Positions 22,105 through 33,971 are shown, counted from the first letter of the stretch. The stretch: 64,000 nt of DNA from Clostridia bacterium UC5.1-1D2 (GCA_001304855.1 BBZN01000004.1:62001-126000), one strand, 5' to 3'. Numbers and translations are program-made. Notes: a model not told the origin generated them from the sequence alone.

Positions 22105-23890
22105 ATGTATTCAAATCTTACAAAGCACAGAAAGAATATAGCCGTCCTAGGACTGCTCATTGCCATTGCGATGGTGAGTCTGTCGGGGCGGCTTGGTTTT
22201 CTTATGATTTTCCGTTCGGAACATTATGGGGATATGGCGGAGGATCTTCACCAGAGGGAGCGGACCATCAAGGCCGCCAGAGGCCGGATTATCGATGCCA
22301 ACGGAGTGTCATAGCAGACAACCGGACCGTATGTACCATTTCTGTTATCTATAACCAGGTGGAGGACAGGGAGAAGGTAATCAGCATTCTCTGCAGCGAG
22401 CTGGAACTGGATGAGGAGACAGTGCGCAAACGGGTGGAGAAACGAAGCTCCAGAGAAATTATCAAGACCAATGTAGATAAAGAGGTGGGAAACAAGATCC
22501 GTACCTACCGCCTTGCCGGGGTAAAGGTGGACGAAGATTACAAGCGTTACTACCCATATGACGACCTGGCCTCAAAGGTGTTGGGATTTACCGGAGGCGA
22601 CAATCAGGGAATCATCGGCCTGGAGGTAAAGTATGAAAAATATTTAAAGGGCATAAACGGCAAAATTCTCACCATGTCGGACGCCAAAGGAGTGGAGATC
22701 GACAACGCGGCCGAGGATCGGATTGAGCCGGTGGCAGGCAACGATCTGCGAATCAGCCTGGATATAAATATTCAGAAATATGCAGAGCAGCTGGCCTATC
22801 AGGTATTGGAGAAGAAAAACGCGAAAAAGGTTTCCATCATTGTAATGAATCCCCAAAACGGCGAACTTCTGGCCATGGTGAACGTACCGGAATTCAACTT
22901 AAACGATCCCTTCACTCTGAACCAGAATCTGAGAAGCCAAAGTCTCAGGGAGCTGGCAGTCAGCGACAGCCTCACAGGGGCCAAGAAGCAGGAGCAGCTA
23001 AATCAGATGTGGAGAAACACCTGCATTAACGATACCTATGAACCTGGCTCCACCTTCAAAATTATTACTGCGGCGGCCGGTCTGGAATCAGGAGCCGTAA
23101 AGCTGACGGACCAGTTTTCCTGTCCCGGATTCCGGGTTGTGGAGGATAGAAAGATACGCTGCCACAAAGTGGGAGGACACGGGGCGGAGACGTTTCTCCA
23201 GGGGGCCATGAACTCCTGCAATCCTGTATTTATCGATGTGGGACAGCGCCTTGGAGTGGACGGGTATTACAAATATTTTACCCAGTTCGGCCTGAAGGGA
23301 AAGACCGGCATCGACCTGCCGGGCGAAGCGGCTACCATCATGCATAAGAAGGAAAATATGGGCCTCGTGGAGCTGGCCACAGTCTCCTTCGGGCAGTCCT
23401 TCCAGATTACGCCTGTTCAGCTTATAACTACGGCAGCCTCCATTGTCAATGGGGGAACCAGGGTGACGCCCCATTTCGGCGTATCAGCCGTAAGCGCAGA
23501 CGGAACCAGCGTACACGAATTCAAGTAGCTTCCGGTAAGCGGATTCTTTCTGAGGAGACCAGCGCCACCATGCGTTACGTATTGGAGCAGGTGGTGGCAG
23601 AGGGAAGCGGTAAAAAAGCCAAGGTGGAAGGCTTTCGGATCGGCGGGAAAACGGCTACCTCCGAGAAGCTTCCAAGAAGCCTTAAAAAATATATTTCTTC
23701 TTTCATCGGCTTTGCGCCGGCCGACAATCCACAGGTCATGGCACTCATTACCATTGATGAACCGGAGGGCATTTATTACGGCGGAACCATCGCCGCCCCG
23801 GTAGTGGGAGATTTATTTAAGAATATACTTCCTTATCTGGGAATTCAGGCAATGGAGGAAGAAACTGCCGGTCATGAATCTAATCCATAG
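22105..23890 (+). CDS. Class B penicillin-binding protein (SpoVD-like), second of two
   Basis: A second transpeptidase directly after the first, likely the SpoVD/PBP2B-type paralogue common in Clostridia, where one PBP serves division and the other spore cortex. ATG 22105 follows CCGGAGACG. One N-terminal membrane helix, dimerisation domain, then transpeptidase motifs STFK (YEPGSTFKII, about 23046), SCN (about 23214) and, where KTG is expected, KTATSE (about 23650). A G is missing near 22308 and another near 23525; repaired length is about 595 residues. No PASTA domain is seen. Division versus sporulation role is inferred from order only. Confidence 0.87.
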
Positions 23891-23960
23891 TTGATTATTC
23901 CCGGAAAAAGACGTATACTAAATACCAAATAAGATTTACATATGAGATTGAGGTGCCTTT

Positions 23961-24928
23961 ATGATTCATGAAACCATACTAGCTATTATCATTGCATTTG
24001 CCATAAGCGCTTTGCTTTGTCCCATTATAATCCCTTTTCTGCACAAGCTGAAATTCGGCCAGCAGGTGAGGGACGACGGGCCTCAGGCCCATTTGAAAAA
24101 CAGGGTACGCCTACCATGGGCGGTCTGATTATACTCAGCAGCATAATCATAACATCTATCTTTTATATTCCCACCTATCCGAAAATCATCCCCGTACTTT
24201 TTGTTACGGTAGGATTTGGAATTATCGGATTTCTGGATGATTACATCAAGATAGTGATGAAGCGCTCAGAAGGCTTAAAGCCAATGCAGAAGTTAGTTGG
24301 GCAGTTTATTATAACCGGGATTTTCGCCTGGTATCTGCTAAACAGCGGGGATGTGGGGACTAAAATGCTGATTCCGTTTACCGGCGGATTTGACGGGGGT
24401 AAATTTCTCTCCCTTGGAATCTTTTTTGTTCCTGCCCTGTTTTTTATTGTTCTGGGTACGGATAACGGAGTGAATTTTACCGACGGTCTGGACGGACTTT
24501 GTACCAGCGTAACCATTCTGGTGGCTACCTTCCTGACCATAGTGGCCATCGGTGAAAATATGGGCATCAGCCCCATTACCGGCGCGGTGGTGGGAAGCCT
24601 TCTGGGATTCCTTCTGTTCAATGTGTATCCTGCCAAGGTGTTTATGGGTGATACCGGCTCCCTGGCTCTGGGAGGCTTTGTATCCGCCTCCGCCTATATG
24701 ATGCGCATGCCCCTTTTTATACCTATTATCGGCCTTATTTATCTGGTGGAGGTGCTGTCCGTTATTATGCAGGTCACCTATTTTAAACGGACCGGGGGAA
24801 AACGGATCTTTAAAATGGCGCCGATTCACCATCATTTCGAGCTTTGCGGCTGGTCGGAGACCCGGGTGGTTGCAGTGTTTGCCATTGTAACTGCGGTTCT
24901 CTGTATGGTTGCTTATCTGGGACTGTAA
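23961..24928 (+). CDS. mraY: Phospho-N-acetylmuramoyl-pentapeptide transferase
   Basis: Membrane enzyme that makes lipid I from UDP-MurNAc-pentapeptide and undecaprenyl phosphate. ATG 23961 follows GAGGTGCCTTT. Ten hydrophobic segments; catalytic Asp pair in FLDDYIKI, second Asp in [19 protein letters not shown], and the histidine motif HHHFEL near the C-terminus. An A is missing near 24100; repair gives [15 protein letters not shown], which is the conserved N-terminal motif. About 322 residues, as usual. Confidence 0.95.
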
Positions 24929-25016
24929 AGGTGCAAAAGCAGGATCCTGTTATTTTAGGTTTCCTTGCAAACTCAGAATGTGGATTGGAACAAATAAGGA
25001 GGAGGTTGTCAGACAA

Positions 25017-26374
25017 ATGAACAAAAGCCAGAAAGTATTGATTGCAGGAACCGGCATCAGCGGAATCGCTGCGGCCAGGCTTGTGCTGGAGCGGGGCGGA
25101 GAGGTAGTGCTGTATGATGGAAATACCGCGCTGAAAGAAGCGGATTTGAAGGCGGAATTTGAGGAAAAAGACAAAGTAAATGTAGTGCTTGGGGACATAA
25201 AACGTACGGATCTTCTGGGAGTTGAGCTGTGCATCATCAGCCCTGGAATTCCTTTAGACAGCCCCTTTGTGGCAGTGGTGGATGACGCAAAAATACCTGT
25301 ATTGGGGGAGATAGAGCTGGCTTACCAGTGCAGTCTGGGAAAGCTGGCGGCCATTACGGGAACCAATGGAAAGACCACCACCACAGCCTTGCAGGGGAAA
25401 TATTGAAAGCAAAATACGAGGAAACATTCGTGGTGGGCAATATAGGAGAACCCTACACGTCAAAGGTTCTGGAGATGACCGACCAGTCTGTGACTGTGGC
25501 CGAGGTGTCCAGCTTCCAGCTGGAGACGATTATGGATTTCCGCCCCAATGTCAGCGCCATTCTCAATATCACTCCGGATCATTTAAACCGTCACGGGACT
25601 ATGGAAAATTACATCCGCATCAAAGAGTGCATTACTCTCAATCAAAAGCCAGAGGATACGGTGATTTTAAATTATGACGATCCATGTCTGAGGGAGTTTG
25701 GGCAGAATCCGGAGCTGGCTCCCAGGGTAGTCTGGTTCTCCAGCCGGGAGAGCCTTAAGGACGGGTTCTGCATGAACGGCGATAATATTGTATATAGGGA
25801 GAACGGCAGAGAGACGGTGATAGTCAATGTCCACGACATGAAGCTTCTGGGCCGCCACAATTACGAGAATGTAATGGCGGCGGCGGCTATCGGGCTGGAG
25901 ATGGGCGTGGCAGCGGCCGATATCAGCCGGGTGATCGAGGCCTTTCATCCGGTAGAGCACAGAATCGAGTTTGTCCGTGAACGGACAGGAGTCAGATATT
26001 ATAACGATTCCAAGGGCACGAATCCTGACGCCGCCATTCAGGCCCTGCGGGCTATGCCGGGCCCAACGCTGCTCATAGCAGGCGGATACGACAAAAACAG
26101 CGATTATGACGAGTGGGTATCCGAGTTTCAGGGAAAGGTGAAGCATCTTGTCCTCATCGGCCAGACCCGGGATAAGATTGCCCAGTGCGCCAAGCGTCAT
26201 GGTTTTACAGAAATCATGTATGCGGAAGACATGAAAGAGGCGGTGCAGGTCTGTGCCGTTTATGCGGATATCGGAGACTATGTACTGTTAAGCCCGGCCT
26301 GCGCAAGCTGGGGAATGTTTAAAAATTATGAGGAGCGGGGACAGGTTTTTAAGGAGTGTGTTATGGAGCTTTAA
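25017..26374 (+). CDS. murD: UDP-N-acetylmuramoylalanine-D-glutamate ligase
   Basis: Cytoplasmic Mur ligase adding D-Glu to UDP-MurNAc-L-Ala. ATG 25017 follows AAGGAGGAGG. N-terminal Rossmann domain (VLIAGTGISGIAAARLVLE), central ATP-binding GTNGKTTTTAL, then the Mur ligase centre (NITPDHLNRHG, YNDSKGTNPDA) and C-terminal SPACASWGMFKNYEERG. A G is missing near 25391, right after the P-loop; repair reads TALAGEILKAKYEE. About 452 residues. Confidence 0.95.
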
Positions 26375-26427
26375 GAACCCCTTTCGGATTGTTACAGAGA
26401 AATTAAGGCGGCAGGAGGTAATTGCGT

Positions 26428-27647
26428 ATGGCGGGAAGGGTGCAGACCGCAGCCGGCCCCGCCGGCCCAAACAGAAGGCCGGCGGAATACCCGGACCAAA
26501 GAGTACAGCAGACACCAAAGAAAAAGAAGAAGCCAAGGCATTTTTATGATTACAGCCTTTTATTCTGCATCATTTTCCTTACGGCCTTCGGATTAGTTAT
26601 GATATACAGTTCCAGTTCGTATATGGCTCAGCTGAATTTCGATGACGGCACCTATTTTATGATGCGCCAGGCTAAGATTGCAGCAGGAGGTTTTGTGCTG
26701 ATGCTGCTTATATCCAAGATGGATTATCATATATTTGCAAGATTTTCCGTAGCTGCTTATATTATGTCGTACATATTGATGATCGCGGTAAGCTTTGTAG
26801 GGCGTGAGGTCAACGGTAAGAAACGCTGGCTTCCTTTAGGGCCCTTCAGCTTCCAGCCTACAGAGTTTGTAAAGATTGCTCTGATCGTGCTGCTGGCTGC
26901 TGTTATCACTACGATGGGGATGAAGATAAACAAGTGGAGGAATATGGCTATATCGTCCTTTTGACGCTGCCTATTGCAGGACTTGTAACCATGAACAACC
27001 TGAGTTCAGGCATCATTGTCTGCGGCATTGCATTTGTGATGCTGTTTGTGGCCTGCAAGGTAAAATGGCCGTTCTTCTCCATAGGGGCGGCGGGACTGGG
27101 AGTTCTGGCCTTCGCAGGGCCCATCGGCAAGGCGCTTACCCAGATTGGGCTGCTTCAGGCTTACCAGTACCGCAGAATCGAAGCCTGGCTGAACCCTGAG
27201 TCGGACCCTACAGACAAGGGGTTTCAGGTTCTTCAGGGACTCTATGCCATTGGTTCGGGAGGGCTTGTGGGCCAGGGGCTGGGTGAGAGCATACAGAAGC
27301 TGGGGTTCGTTCCCGAGGCCCAGAATGATATGATTTTTTCAATTATATGTGAGGAACTGGGATTATTTGGAGCCATCTCCATTATACTCATATTCCTGTT
27401 TATGATTTACCGGTTTATGCTTATCGCCAACAATGCGCCGGATCTCTTTGGCGCCCTTCTGGTAGTTGGAGTCATGGGCCATATTGCAATCCAGGTTATA
27501 CTGAACATTGCGGTAGTTACAAACACCATTCCCAATACAGGAATCACCCTTCCTTTTATAAGCTACGGAGGTACGTCGGTGCTCTTTCTGCTGATGGAAA
27601 TGGGCGTGGTGCTCAGTGTATCCAACCAGATAAAGCTGGAGGTGTAG
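26428..27647 (+). CDS. ftsW: Lipid II polymerase FtsW (SEDS family)
   Basis: SEDS glycosyltransferase that polymerises lipid II at the septum with a class B PBP. ATG 26428 lies nine bases after AGGAGG. A basic, Pro-rich cytoplasmic N-terminus is followed by nine to ten membrane helices; family motifs include GKKRWLPLGPFSFQPTE, NNLSSGIIV, GLGESIQKLGFVPEAQND and the final PFISYGGTSVL. An A is missing near 26933; the repair joins KINKVEEYGYIVLL. It could also be an SpoVE-type paralogue, but position in dcw favours FtsW. Confidence 0.9.
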
Positions 27648-27800
27648 GGGGAGAACGCGCGCGTTAATGAAACGGCGGAAGTTTGATTAAAAAGGACAAT
27701 GGGGGCCTGCACAGGCCAAGACATACCGGCATATGCTTTTAGTAGATCGTGTTTTCCGGGAGCAATGCTCCGGGAGGCGCAAATACCAGGAGGTGCCCCA

Positions 27801-29078
27801 TTGTCTGCCATTCAGATTTGTGGTCTTGCTCCCCTTCAGGGAGAAATATCCATACAAGGTTCTAAAAACGCCGTTCTGCCCATGATGGCTGCGGCCTTAC
27901 TCCATAAAGGAATTACGGTGCTTACAAATGTGCCTGTTATCAGGGATGTAGTCTGTATGGTGGACATACTGGAGCACCTGGGATGCAGGTGCTGCCACAA
28001 AGGAGACTGCCTGGTTATAGATGCAAGGCAGATTACAGGCACCCATATACCTGAGGAGTATGTGACTGCCATGCGATCTTCTATTGTGGTGCTGAGCGCT
28101 CTTTTGGGCCGTATGGGGGAGAGCAGCAGCTGCTATCCGGGAGGATGCCTCATCGGCGCCAGGCCCATTGACCTTCACCTGATGGTTCTCAGGAAGCTGG
28201 GCGCCCAAATAGAGGAGAAGGACGGATTGATAGAGGCAGTCTGTGAGGACAGGGAGGGGCTCAGGGGGCTGAAATATATCTTCCCTACCCCAGCGTGGGA
28301 GCCACGGAACAGGCTGTCTTAGGTTCTGTTCTGGCAAAGGAAGTGACGGTTATCCATGGGGCCGCCATGGAGCCCGAGATCGATCAGCTCTGCCGTTTCC
28401 TGAATAATATGGGGGCGGTTATCTGCGGCATGGGCACAGAGCACATAATGGTTCAGGGGGTGGAGCAGCTTCACGACAGCAGTTTCTCCGTGGAAGGCGA
28501 CCGGATTGTGGCAGGAACCTATGGGGCGGCTGTGATGGCTGCGCTGGGTACGGTAACTCTTAAGGGAGTGCGCCCTTTTGAACTGAAAGTCCCCCTGGAA
28601 ATGCTGGCAGGAGCAGGAGCTCGGTGAGAAGCCTGGAGAAGTCAGGGAGATAGAAATATCCATGAAATGCCGGCCTAAGGGCCTTGCCATCACTACAGGT
28701 CCCTATCCCGGATTCCCCACAGATTTGCAGTCGCCTTTTATGGCGTTTCTGGCTGCTGGGGAAGGGCAAAGCGTAATAGAGGAACGGGTATTTGAGGGAC
28801 GGTTTGCCACAGTGAAGTCCCTGGAAAAGATGGGAGCCTCCATCTGCACCCGGGGACGGTGCGCAGTGATTGAAGGCAGGTATCCCTTAAAGGAAGCCGT
28901 AGTTCACGCTTCCGATCTGCGGGGCGGAGCTGCGCTGGCAGTGGCAGCTTTGGCGGCGGAGGGCCGGACAATTATCAGGGACTGCCGCCATATTGAGCGG
29001 GGGTATGAGGACATTTGCCGGGATTTGGCAGTGCTGGGGGCCCGCATCCGGTGGGTGGATGAATCGTGCACACTGTAA
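27801..29078 (+). CDS. murA: UDP-N-acetylglucosamine 1-carboxyvinyltransferase
   Basis: First committed enzyme of peptidoglycan precursor synthesis; adds enolpyruvate from PEP to UDP-GlcNAc. The best start is TTG 27801, placed nine bases after AGGAGG; the product then begins SAIQICGLAPLQGEI. Active-site Lys lies in GSKNAVLP and the PEP-binding, fosfomycin-target Cys in GGCLIGARPIDLH. Two frame breaks occur: a lost C near 28285 (repair gives IFPYPSVGATEQA) and one extra base near 28610. About 425 residues. The 150-base gap before it holds an inverted repeat CCGGGAGC/GCTCCGGG around 27758-27777 just before the ribosome binding site, which may affect translation. Confidence 0.9.
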
Positions 29079-29103
29079 TATATCAGCAGCGAGAGGTTAC
29101 TCC

Positions 29104-29834
29104 ATGAGAAATTTTTGCAGAAAACATCATCTGGGACTGGGAATTGCTGTGGCGGTGATTCTGCTTGCGGCAATTCTTCTTCTGTCCCTTCAGATAAGGA
29201 GCGTTCAGGTAACGGGCAGCGGCCGTTACAGCGCCAGGCAGATTGAGGAGCTGCTTTTTCAGGAAAGTGGGAAAAGAACTCCGCTTATGCCTATTTTTCC
29301 GACCGCTTCAGGCCTCACAGGCAGATTCCCTTTGTGGAGGATTACAAGGTGGTGTTTCACAGCCCTTTGGATGTGGAGGTTATTATTTATGAAAAAAGTA
29401 TCGTTGGATATGTTTCCTACATGAGCAGCTTCATGTATTTTGATAAGGACGGAATCGTGGTGGAAAGTTCAGGAAACCAGCTGGAAGGAGTTCCACTTGT
29501 ATCCGGCCTGGAGTTTGGACAGATTGTGCTCTACCGGCCTCTCCCTGTTAAGGAGAGCGGGATCTTCGGGGAGATACTGAACCTGACACAGCAGCTCTCG
29601 GTATACGACCTGGCTGTGGACAAGATTCAATTTGATTCCCGGGGACAGGCTACTCTGTGTATTGACAAGATGGAGGTTTCCCTGGGCAGCAATACGGATC
29701 TGGACGGCAAGATTTCCACCTTGAAGGACATACTGGATGACCAGCCGCAGCTGGCGCAGCAGAGCGGAGTCCTGAAGCTGGAAAATTATACGGAGGCCAA
29801 CAGTGGGAAAGGGATTACTTTTAAGAGAAAGTGA
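29104..29834 (+). CDS. ftsQ: FtsQ/DivIB cell division protein
   Basis: Bitopic division protein that joins FtsL and DivIC in the divisome. ATG 29104 begins a basic stretch followed by one membrane helix (LGIAVAVILLAAILLLSLQI, about 10-29), then a POTRA-type domain (VQVTGSGRYSARQIEELLF) and the beta domain (to about residue 240). One base is missing near 29277; the repair reads KRNSAYAYFSDRFRPHRQ. Last gene of this dcw block; a terminator follows. Confidence 0.88.
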
Positions 29835-29875
29835 CAGGCGCCTGAAGGGCAGGGCGGCGGCAGGATACACAGGAT

Positions 29876-29930
29876 AAGGCCGGTTTCCGGAAAATGCATG
29901 TGGAGGCATTTGGGGAAACCGGCCTTTTAG
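29876..29930. terminator. Terminator after the dcw cluster
   Basis: AAGGCCGGTTTCC (29876-29888) pairs perfectly with GGAAACCGGCCTT (29914-29926), followed by TT. The AAGG/CCTT ends allow use from both sides, which suits the convergent CAP gene. Confidence 0.85.
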
Positions 29931-29943
29931 ACGGGAGTAAGAT

Positions 29944-30993
29944 TTAAGGCGTGTTTGTAAAAATCTGCACCCAGTAATAGGTGCCGTTGATATAAGCGCA
30001 GCCTACGCCCATGCGGTCGAAGCTGGTTTTTAAGATGTTTTTCTTGTGTCCTGAGGAGTTCATCCAGGCGGTCATCACCGCCTCAGGCGTTCTCTGTCCG
30101 CTGGCGATATTTTCTCCGCAGGAGGTGTAGGTTATACCTTCTTCTTTAAGAATGGTGAAACAGTCTGAGCCGTCAGGGCGGGTATGGCTGAATAATTCCC
30201 GAATCTCATAGGCGCGTTCCTGGGCGCAGGCAGCCAGCTCATCGTCCCATTCCAAAGGATCCAGATTCTTCTTTTCCCGCTCGCTGTTCACAATCTGGAA
30301 AACATCGTAGGCATAGCCGCTTTCATTGCCGCTTCCGCCGTCATCGGAGTAGGAATAGGAGTAATCCTCATAGCTGTCGTAGCTGTAATCGCTGATATCG
30401 TCATAATCACTGTTATAGTAGTTGGAATAGTTGTCCGAGAACCAGTCAAACTCATCCATCTCATCGGTGATAATACCGTTAGAGCCTACCACATACCTGA
30501 TATCGTCCAAAACGAAGGATGTGGTTCTCAGAGAGCCATCCTCATAAAAATAAAATCTGTCTCCGCCTATATACTGAAAACCTGTGAGCATAATTCCGCT
30601 GCTGTCAAAATAGTACCGTTTTCCGTCAATGGTTTTCCAGGAGGAGGTGACATATTCCTTGCCGGTATGGTATTTCCACAGGCCGCCTATATTGTTCCAG
30701 CCCTCTGCGGGCAACAGCTCACGGACCTGTACGGCTCCGTTTACAGTCCAGGCGCCGCTGGCGTCCACAGTGTATCCGTCGGGAGTGACCGTGTTTATAA
30801 GACAGTAACCCTCAGGCGTAAAATAGTAGCATTTGCCGTCTATCCATTGCCAGCCGCTGACGTGGAAGGATGTATCGTCGTTTTGGTATTTCCAGCCTGC
30901 TGCGTCCTGCAGCCACTGGCCGCCATATGCGGTGGTAAGGGATGACAAAGTAAGCGCTGCCGTCAGGACAAGGGTAATATATGGCTTTTTCAT
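29944..30993 (-). CDS. Secreted CAP-domain protein with choline-binding-type repeats
   Basis: Exported protein of 349 residues. ATG 30993 is chosen because GGAGGAATCCCAT precedes it; the signal peptide (MKKPYITLVLTAALTLSSL) ends near TAYGG. Then come four to five aromatic cell-wall-binding repeats (GWQWIDGKCYYFTPEG, SWKTIDGKRYYFDSSG, GFQYIGGDRFYFYEDG), a Tyr/Asp/Ser-rich linker of about 45 residues (about 195-240), and a C-terminal CAP/YkwD-type domain (about 245-349) with SHTRPDGSD, CGENIASG and SGHKKNIL, retaining the His and Glu of the family. Likely anchored to wall polymer choline or similar groups. Target of the CAP domain unknown. Confidence 0.88.
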   Translation of the reverse strand: MKKPYITLVLTAALTLSSLTTAYGGQWLQDAAGWKYQNDDTSFHVSGWQWIDGKCYYFTPEGYCLINTVTPDGYTVDASGAWTVNGAVQVRELLPAEGWNNIGGLWKYHTGKEYVTSSWKTIDGKRYYFDSSGIMLTGFQYIGGDRFYFYEDGSLRTTSFVLDDIRYVVGSNGIITDEMDEFDWFSDNYSNYYNSDYDDISDYSYDSYEDYSYSYSDDGGSGNESGYAYDVFQIVNSEREKKNLDPLEWDDELAACAQERAYEIRELFSHTRPDGSDCFTILKEEGITYTSCGENIASGQRTPEAVMTAWMNSSGHKKNILKTSFDRMGVGCAYINGTYYWVQIFTNTP

Positions 30994-31108
30994 ATGGGAT
31001 TCCTCCGAACTTATATTTAGTTTCATTATAGCGAAAAACAGTGGAAAAGTCAAAAAAATTGTAATTTTATAAAATAATAGTAATAAAAACCCTATATGGA
31101 GAAACAAT

Positions 31109-31438
31109 ATGAAATTATTTTTGGATATAACATCACAGTTTTTAGCTGAGAAAAGAGATTACTACAAAAAGAGGGCGGGAGGGCTTTGGATTGTTTCCGC
31201 AATCCTTTGGCCGTCCGGTATGATTGCAGGGTATGTGTTTTTTCATTTTGGATTAATGCGGTTAGCTCTTTTGGGGGCGGCCGGGCTATTATTTGCAGCG
31301 GCTTTGACAACTGTTTGGGCGAAGGAAAATTATGTGAAGGCAGGAGTATATGGACAGATCAGGGAGGATCTGATGCTCATACGCCAATTGGCCAATGAGA
31401 AGGCCCAGAAGGATGCAGCCGGAAGAAGGCCGGCCTAA
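31109..31438 (+). CDS. Small membrane protein of unknown function
   Basis: Not recognised. 109 residues, start ATG 31109 after TGGAGAAACAAT. A charged N-terminus (EKRDYYKKRAGG) precedes two hydrophobic segments (about 27-47 and 50-68) and a charged, helical C-terminus of about 35 residues ending in AAGRRPA, so both ends probably face the cytoplasm. It sits alone, divergent from the CAP gene and convergent with malQ. The 90 bases after it hold no clear feature. Confidence 0.55.
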   Translation: MKLFLDITSQFLAEKRDYYKKRAGGLWIVSAILWPSGMIAGYVFFHFGLMRLALLGAAGLLFAAALTTVWAKENYVKAGVYGQIREDLMLIRQLANEKAQKDAAGRRPA

Positions 31439-31531
31439 TTGCCCGGTGTGGTTCCGGCTGCCGGATAAGCGTGGTTTCTGCTTGTCTGATGAAGATGTAT
31501 TCGGCTGTTTGATGAGCGCTGTTCCGGTTAT

Positions 31532-33035
31532 TTAATGGGCGTGGTTCCATCGGCCGTACCGGAGGGTGACCGCCCCGATTTCACGCACTGTATCCTCTGA
31601 AAATTGTCCCGGTGTGAGGCGCCATTTCCAGTTCCTGCCCACGGTGGAAGGCGTGTTGATGCGGGAATCATTGTCCAGCCCAAGGTAATCCTGGAGCGGT
31701 ATAATGCAGAGCCGGGCCTGGCTTCTCATAAGCAGGCTGATAAAGGCGTTGTGAAGTTGGCATACAGGCGTATAGTGGTCTGCAAGGTAATCTCTGGCGA
31801 GTGTCTGCTCCCGGGGCGTAATGGATTGAAACCACCCGGTGATGGTTTCATTGTCGTGTGTCCCTGTATAAACCACACTGTTCACCGGATAATTGTGGGG
31901 GAGGTAATCGTTGGCACAGCCGGAATCCCTGGAATCAAAGGCGAATTCCAATACCTTCATTCCCGGATAACCGCAGTCTTTTACCAGCCTCCTTACAGAA
32001 TCAGTTACATATCCCAGATCCTCTGCAATGATTTCTTTCTCTCCAAGGCTTCCTTCACTTTTTGAAAAAGCTCAATCCCCGGTCCCTGCTCCCAGTGGCC
32101 GCTGACGGCCGTCTCTGCGCCGTAAGGGATGGAAAAATACTGGTCGAAACCACGGAAATGATCGATGCGCACTATATCGTAAAGCCGGTAGCAGTAGGAC
32201 AGGCGGCTGATCCACCATCTATAACCGGTGTTTCTGTGATAATCCCAGCGGTAGAGAGGATTTCCCCACAGTTGTCCCGCAGCGGAGAAGCCGTCAGGAG
32301 GGCAGCCGGCCACTGCCAGAGGGCGGTTGTCTGAATCCAGTTCAAACAGTTCGGGGTGGGCCCAGGCGTCGGCGCTGTCCATGGCTACATAAATCGGAAT
32401 ATCACCTATGATCCGGATGCCTTTGCTGTTTGCATAGGCTTTCAGTTTTTTCCACTGCTGAAAAAAGACGAACTGAAGATATTGATGGAATTCAATCTCA
32501 AAATACAGCTCCCTGCGGTAATAGTCCAGGGCGTGGGGACGTCGAAGGCGGATGTCCTCAGCCACTCTGTCCAGGCTTTGCCGTCAAAGCGGGACTTTAC
32601 AGCCATAAAGAGGCAGTAATCCTCCAGCCACCAGCGGTTCTCATCCCGGAAACGGATGAATTCAGGGTTTTCGCTGATTCCGCTGCGCTCATAGGCTTTG
32701 CGGAGAAGGGGAAATCGTAGGGCGTATATTTTATCGTAGCTGATATTTTTGGGATCGCTGCCAAAATCGGGAGCTGTGCATTCGCTGAGACTCAGAACTC
32801 CCTGGTCAATCAATTCATCCAGACTGATGAGATATGGATTTCCGCCAAAGGTAGAAAATGACTGGTAGGGTGAATCACCGTAGCTGGTAGGCCCAAGTGG
32901 AAGAATCTGCCAGCATGACTGGCCTGCCGCCTTCAAATCATCCACAAACTCGTAGGCTTCCTTTGAAAAGCAGCCGATTCCATAGGGAGAAGGAAGGCTG
33001 GTGACAGGTAACAGGATACCGCTTTCTCGTTTCAT
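31532..33035 (-). CDS. malQ: 4-alpha-glucanotransferase (amylomaltase, GH77)
   Basis: Cytoplasmic disproportionating enzyme that moves 4-alpha-glucan segments between maltodextrins. ATG 33035 opens MKRESGILLPVTSLPSPYGIG. GH77 motifs: GDIPIYVAMDSADAW, RIDHFRGF with the nucleophile Asp, EDLGYVT with the acid/base Glu, and GTHDNETI. One base is missing near 32565 and one near 32040 (repair restores KEIIAEDLGYVTDSVRR). About 500 residues, normal. Lies in a block with an EEP phosphatase and a sugar PTS on the same strand, so an alpha-glucan or maltose role for the block is likely. Confidence 0.92.
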
Positions 33036-33063
33036 GATAATGCTCCTTTTTCTTGTTTTGCCG

Positions 33064-33969
33064 TTATATTTCTATCATAATTCCGTAGTGATCCGATACC
33101 ACAGGATAAAAGTCGCCGTTAAAGATGGCGCGCGAGCTCTTCACAGGAAGCCTCTGGCTGGCCCATATATAGTCGATACGCATCTGGCCGGTTTCTCCCT
33201 CTCCTCTCCAGCCGTCAATGGCTTTGGACACGGTAAAGCCTGATCCTGGCTTTTGGCCAGCTCATAAGTATCCAGCCAGCCGCTGCCGGCTACCAGGTCC
33301 CTGCCCTGGCCGGAAATGTGGGCGGGAGAATTAAAGTCTCCCATGAGCCAGACAGGAGCCGGAGAAGGCGCCTTAAGCTCCCTTGAGATTCTGTTCCATT
33401 GTTTAAAAAAGGGTTCCTGTCCGTCGTCCCACCAGCCATATGGACGGTGTAGAATTCCTGGATTCCCTGCTCTGTCTCTGCGGTAATACCCAGGATTTTC
33501 CTGGTTTTCCAGTTGAGATAATCCCGGGATTCGGATATATAAAACTGCCTGGTTTTCAGGATGGGGCGGTCGCAGAAAAGAGCCAGACCCTCGTCGTATT
33601 TGTCATAACCGATTTTGGAAGCAATCCAGGTCCAGTGGTAGGGGAGGCCCTTCTGTGAGAAAGAGAGGGCGGCCCTGAATGCATGGTTGTCACGGTGGAT
33701 CACAGCCGGCTGCTCCCCGGGGACGGGAGAGCAGGGCATATATCCGCTTTGGGAAAGAATATAGGAAGGGACCGGCGGAGACGGCGGCGAGGCCGGTTTC
33801 TGGGGGAGGACGGCTTTGCTGGAAGGATTTTGGCTGTTCTCTGGTTTACCTCCTGGAGGGCGATGATATGGGGGCTTTCCCGGAGAATGGCCCTTTCAAA
33901 TTCTATAAGCTTATGTTCATAATCTTCTTCTTCCAGACTGTGGCTGTTTAAGGTAAGCAGTTTCATCAT
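33064..33969 (-). CDS. Endonuclease/exonuclease/phosphatase family protein
   Basis: EEP-fold metal-dependent phosphoesterase of about 300 residues, substrate unknown (family members hydrolyse DNA, phosphoinositides or sphingomyelin). N-terminus MMKLLTLNSHSL, then ALQEVNQ with the metal-binding Glu, MGDFNSPA (catalytic Asp/Asn), and a C-terminal RIDYIWAS and SDHYGIM with the catalytic His. At least three one-base losses break it, near 33740, 33437 and 33243. It starts at the stop of the PTS gene (ATGATG at 33969/33966; PTS stop 33972-33974), so the two are coupled. Genes of this type often accompany sugar PTS operons in Firmicutes. Confidence 0.82.
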
Positions 33970-33971
33970 TA

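Noticed and set aside
27648-27800. Riboswitch or T-box in the gap before murA
   Set aside because: Only a short GC-rich inverted repeat next to the ribosome binding site was seen; no conserved riboswitch core was recognised.
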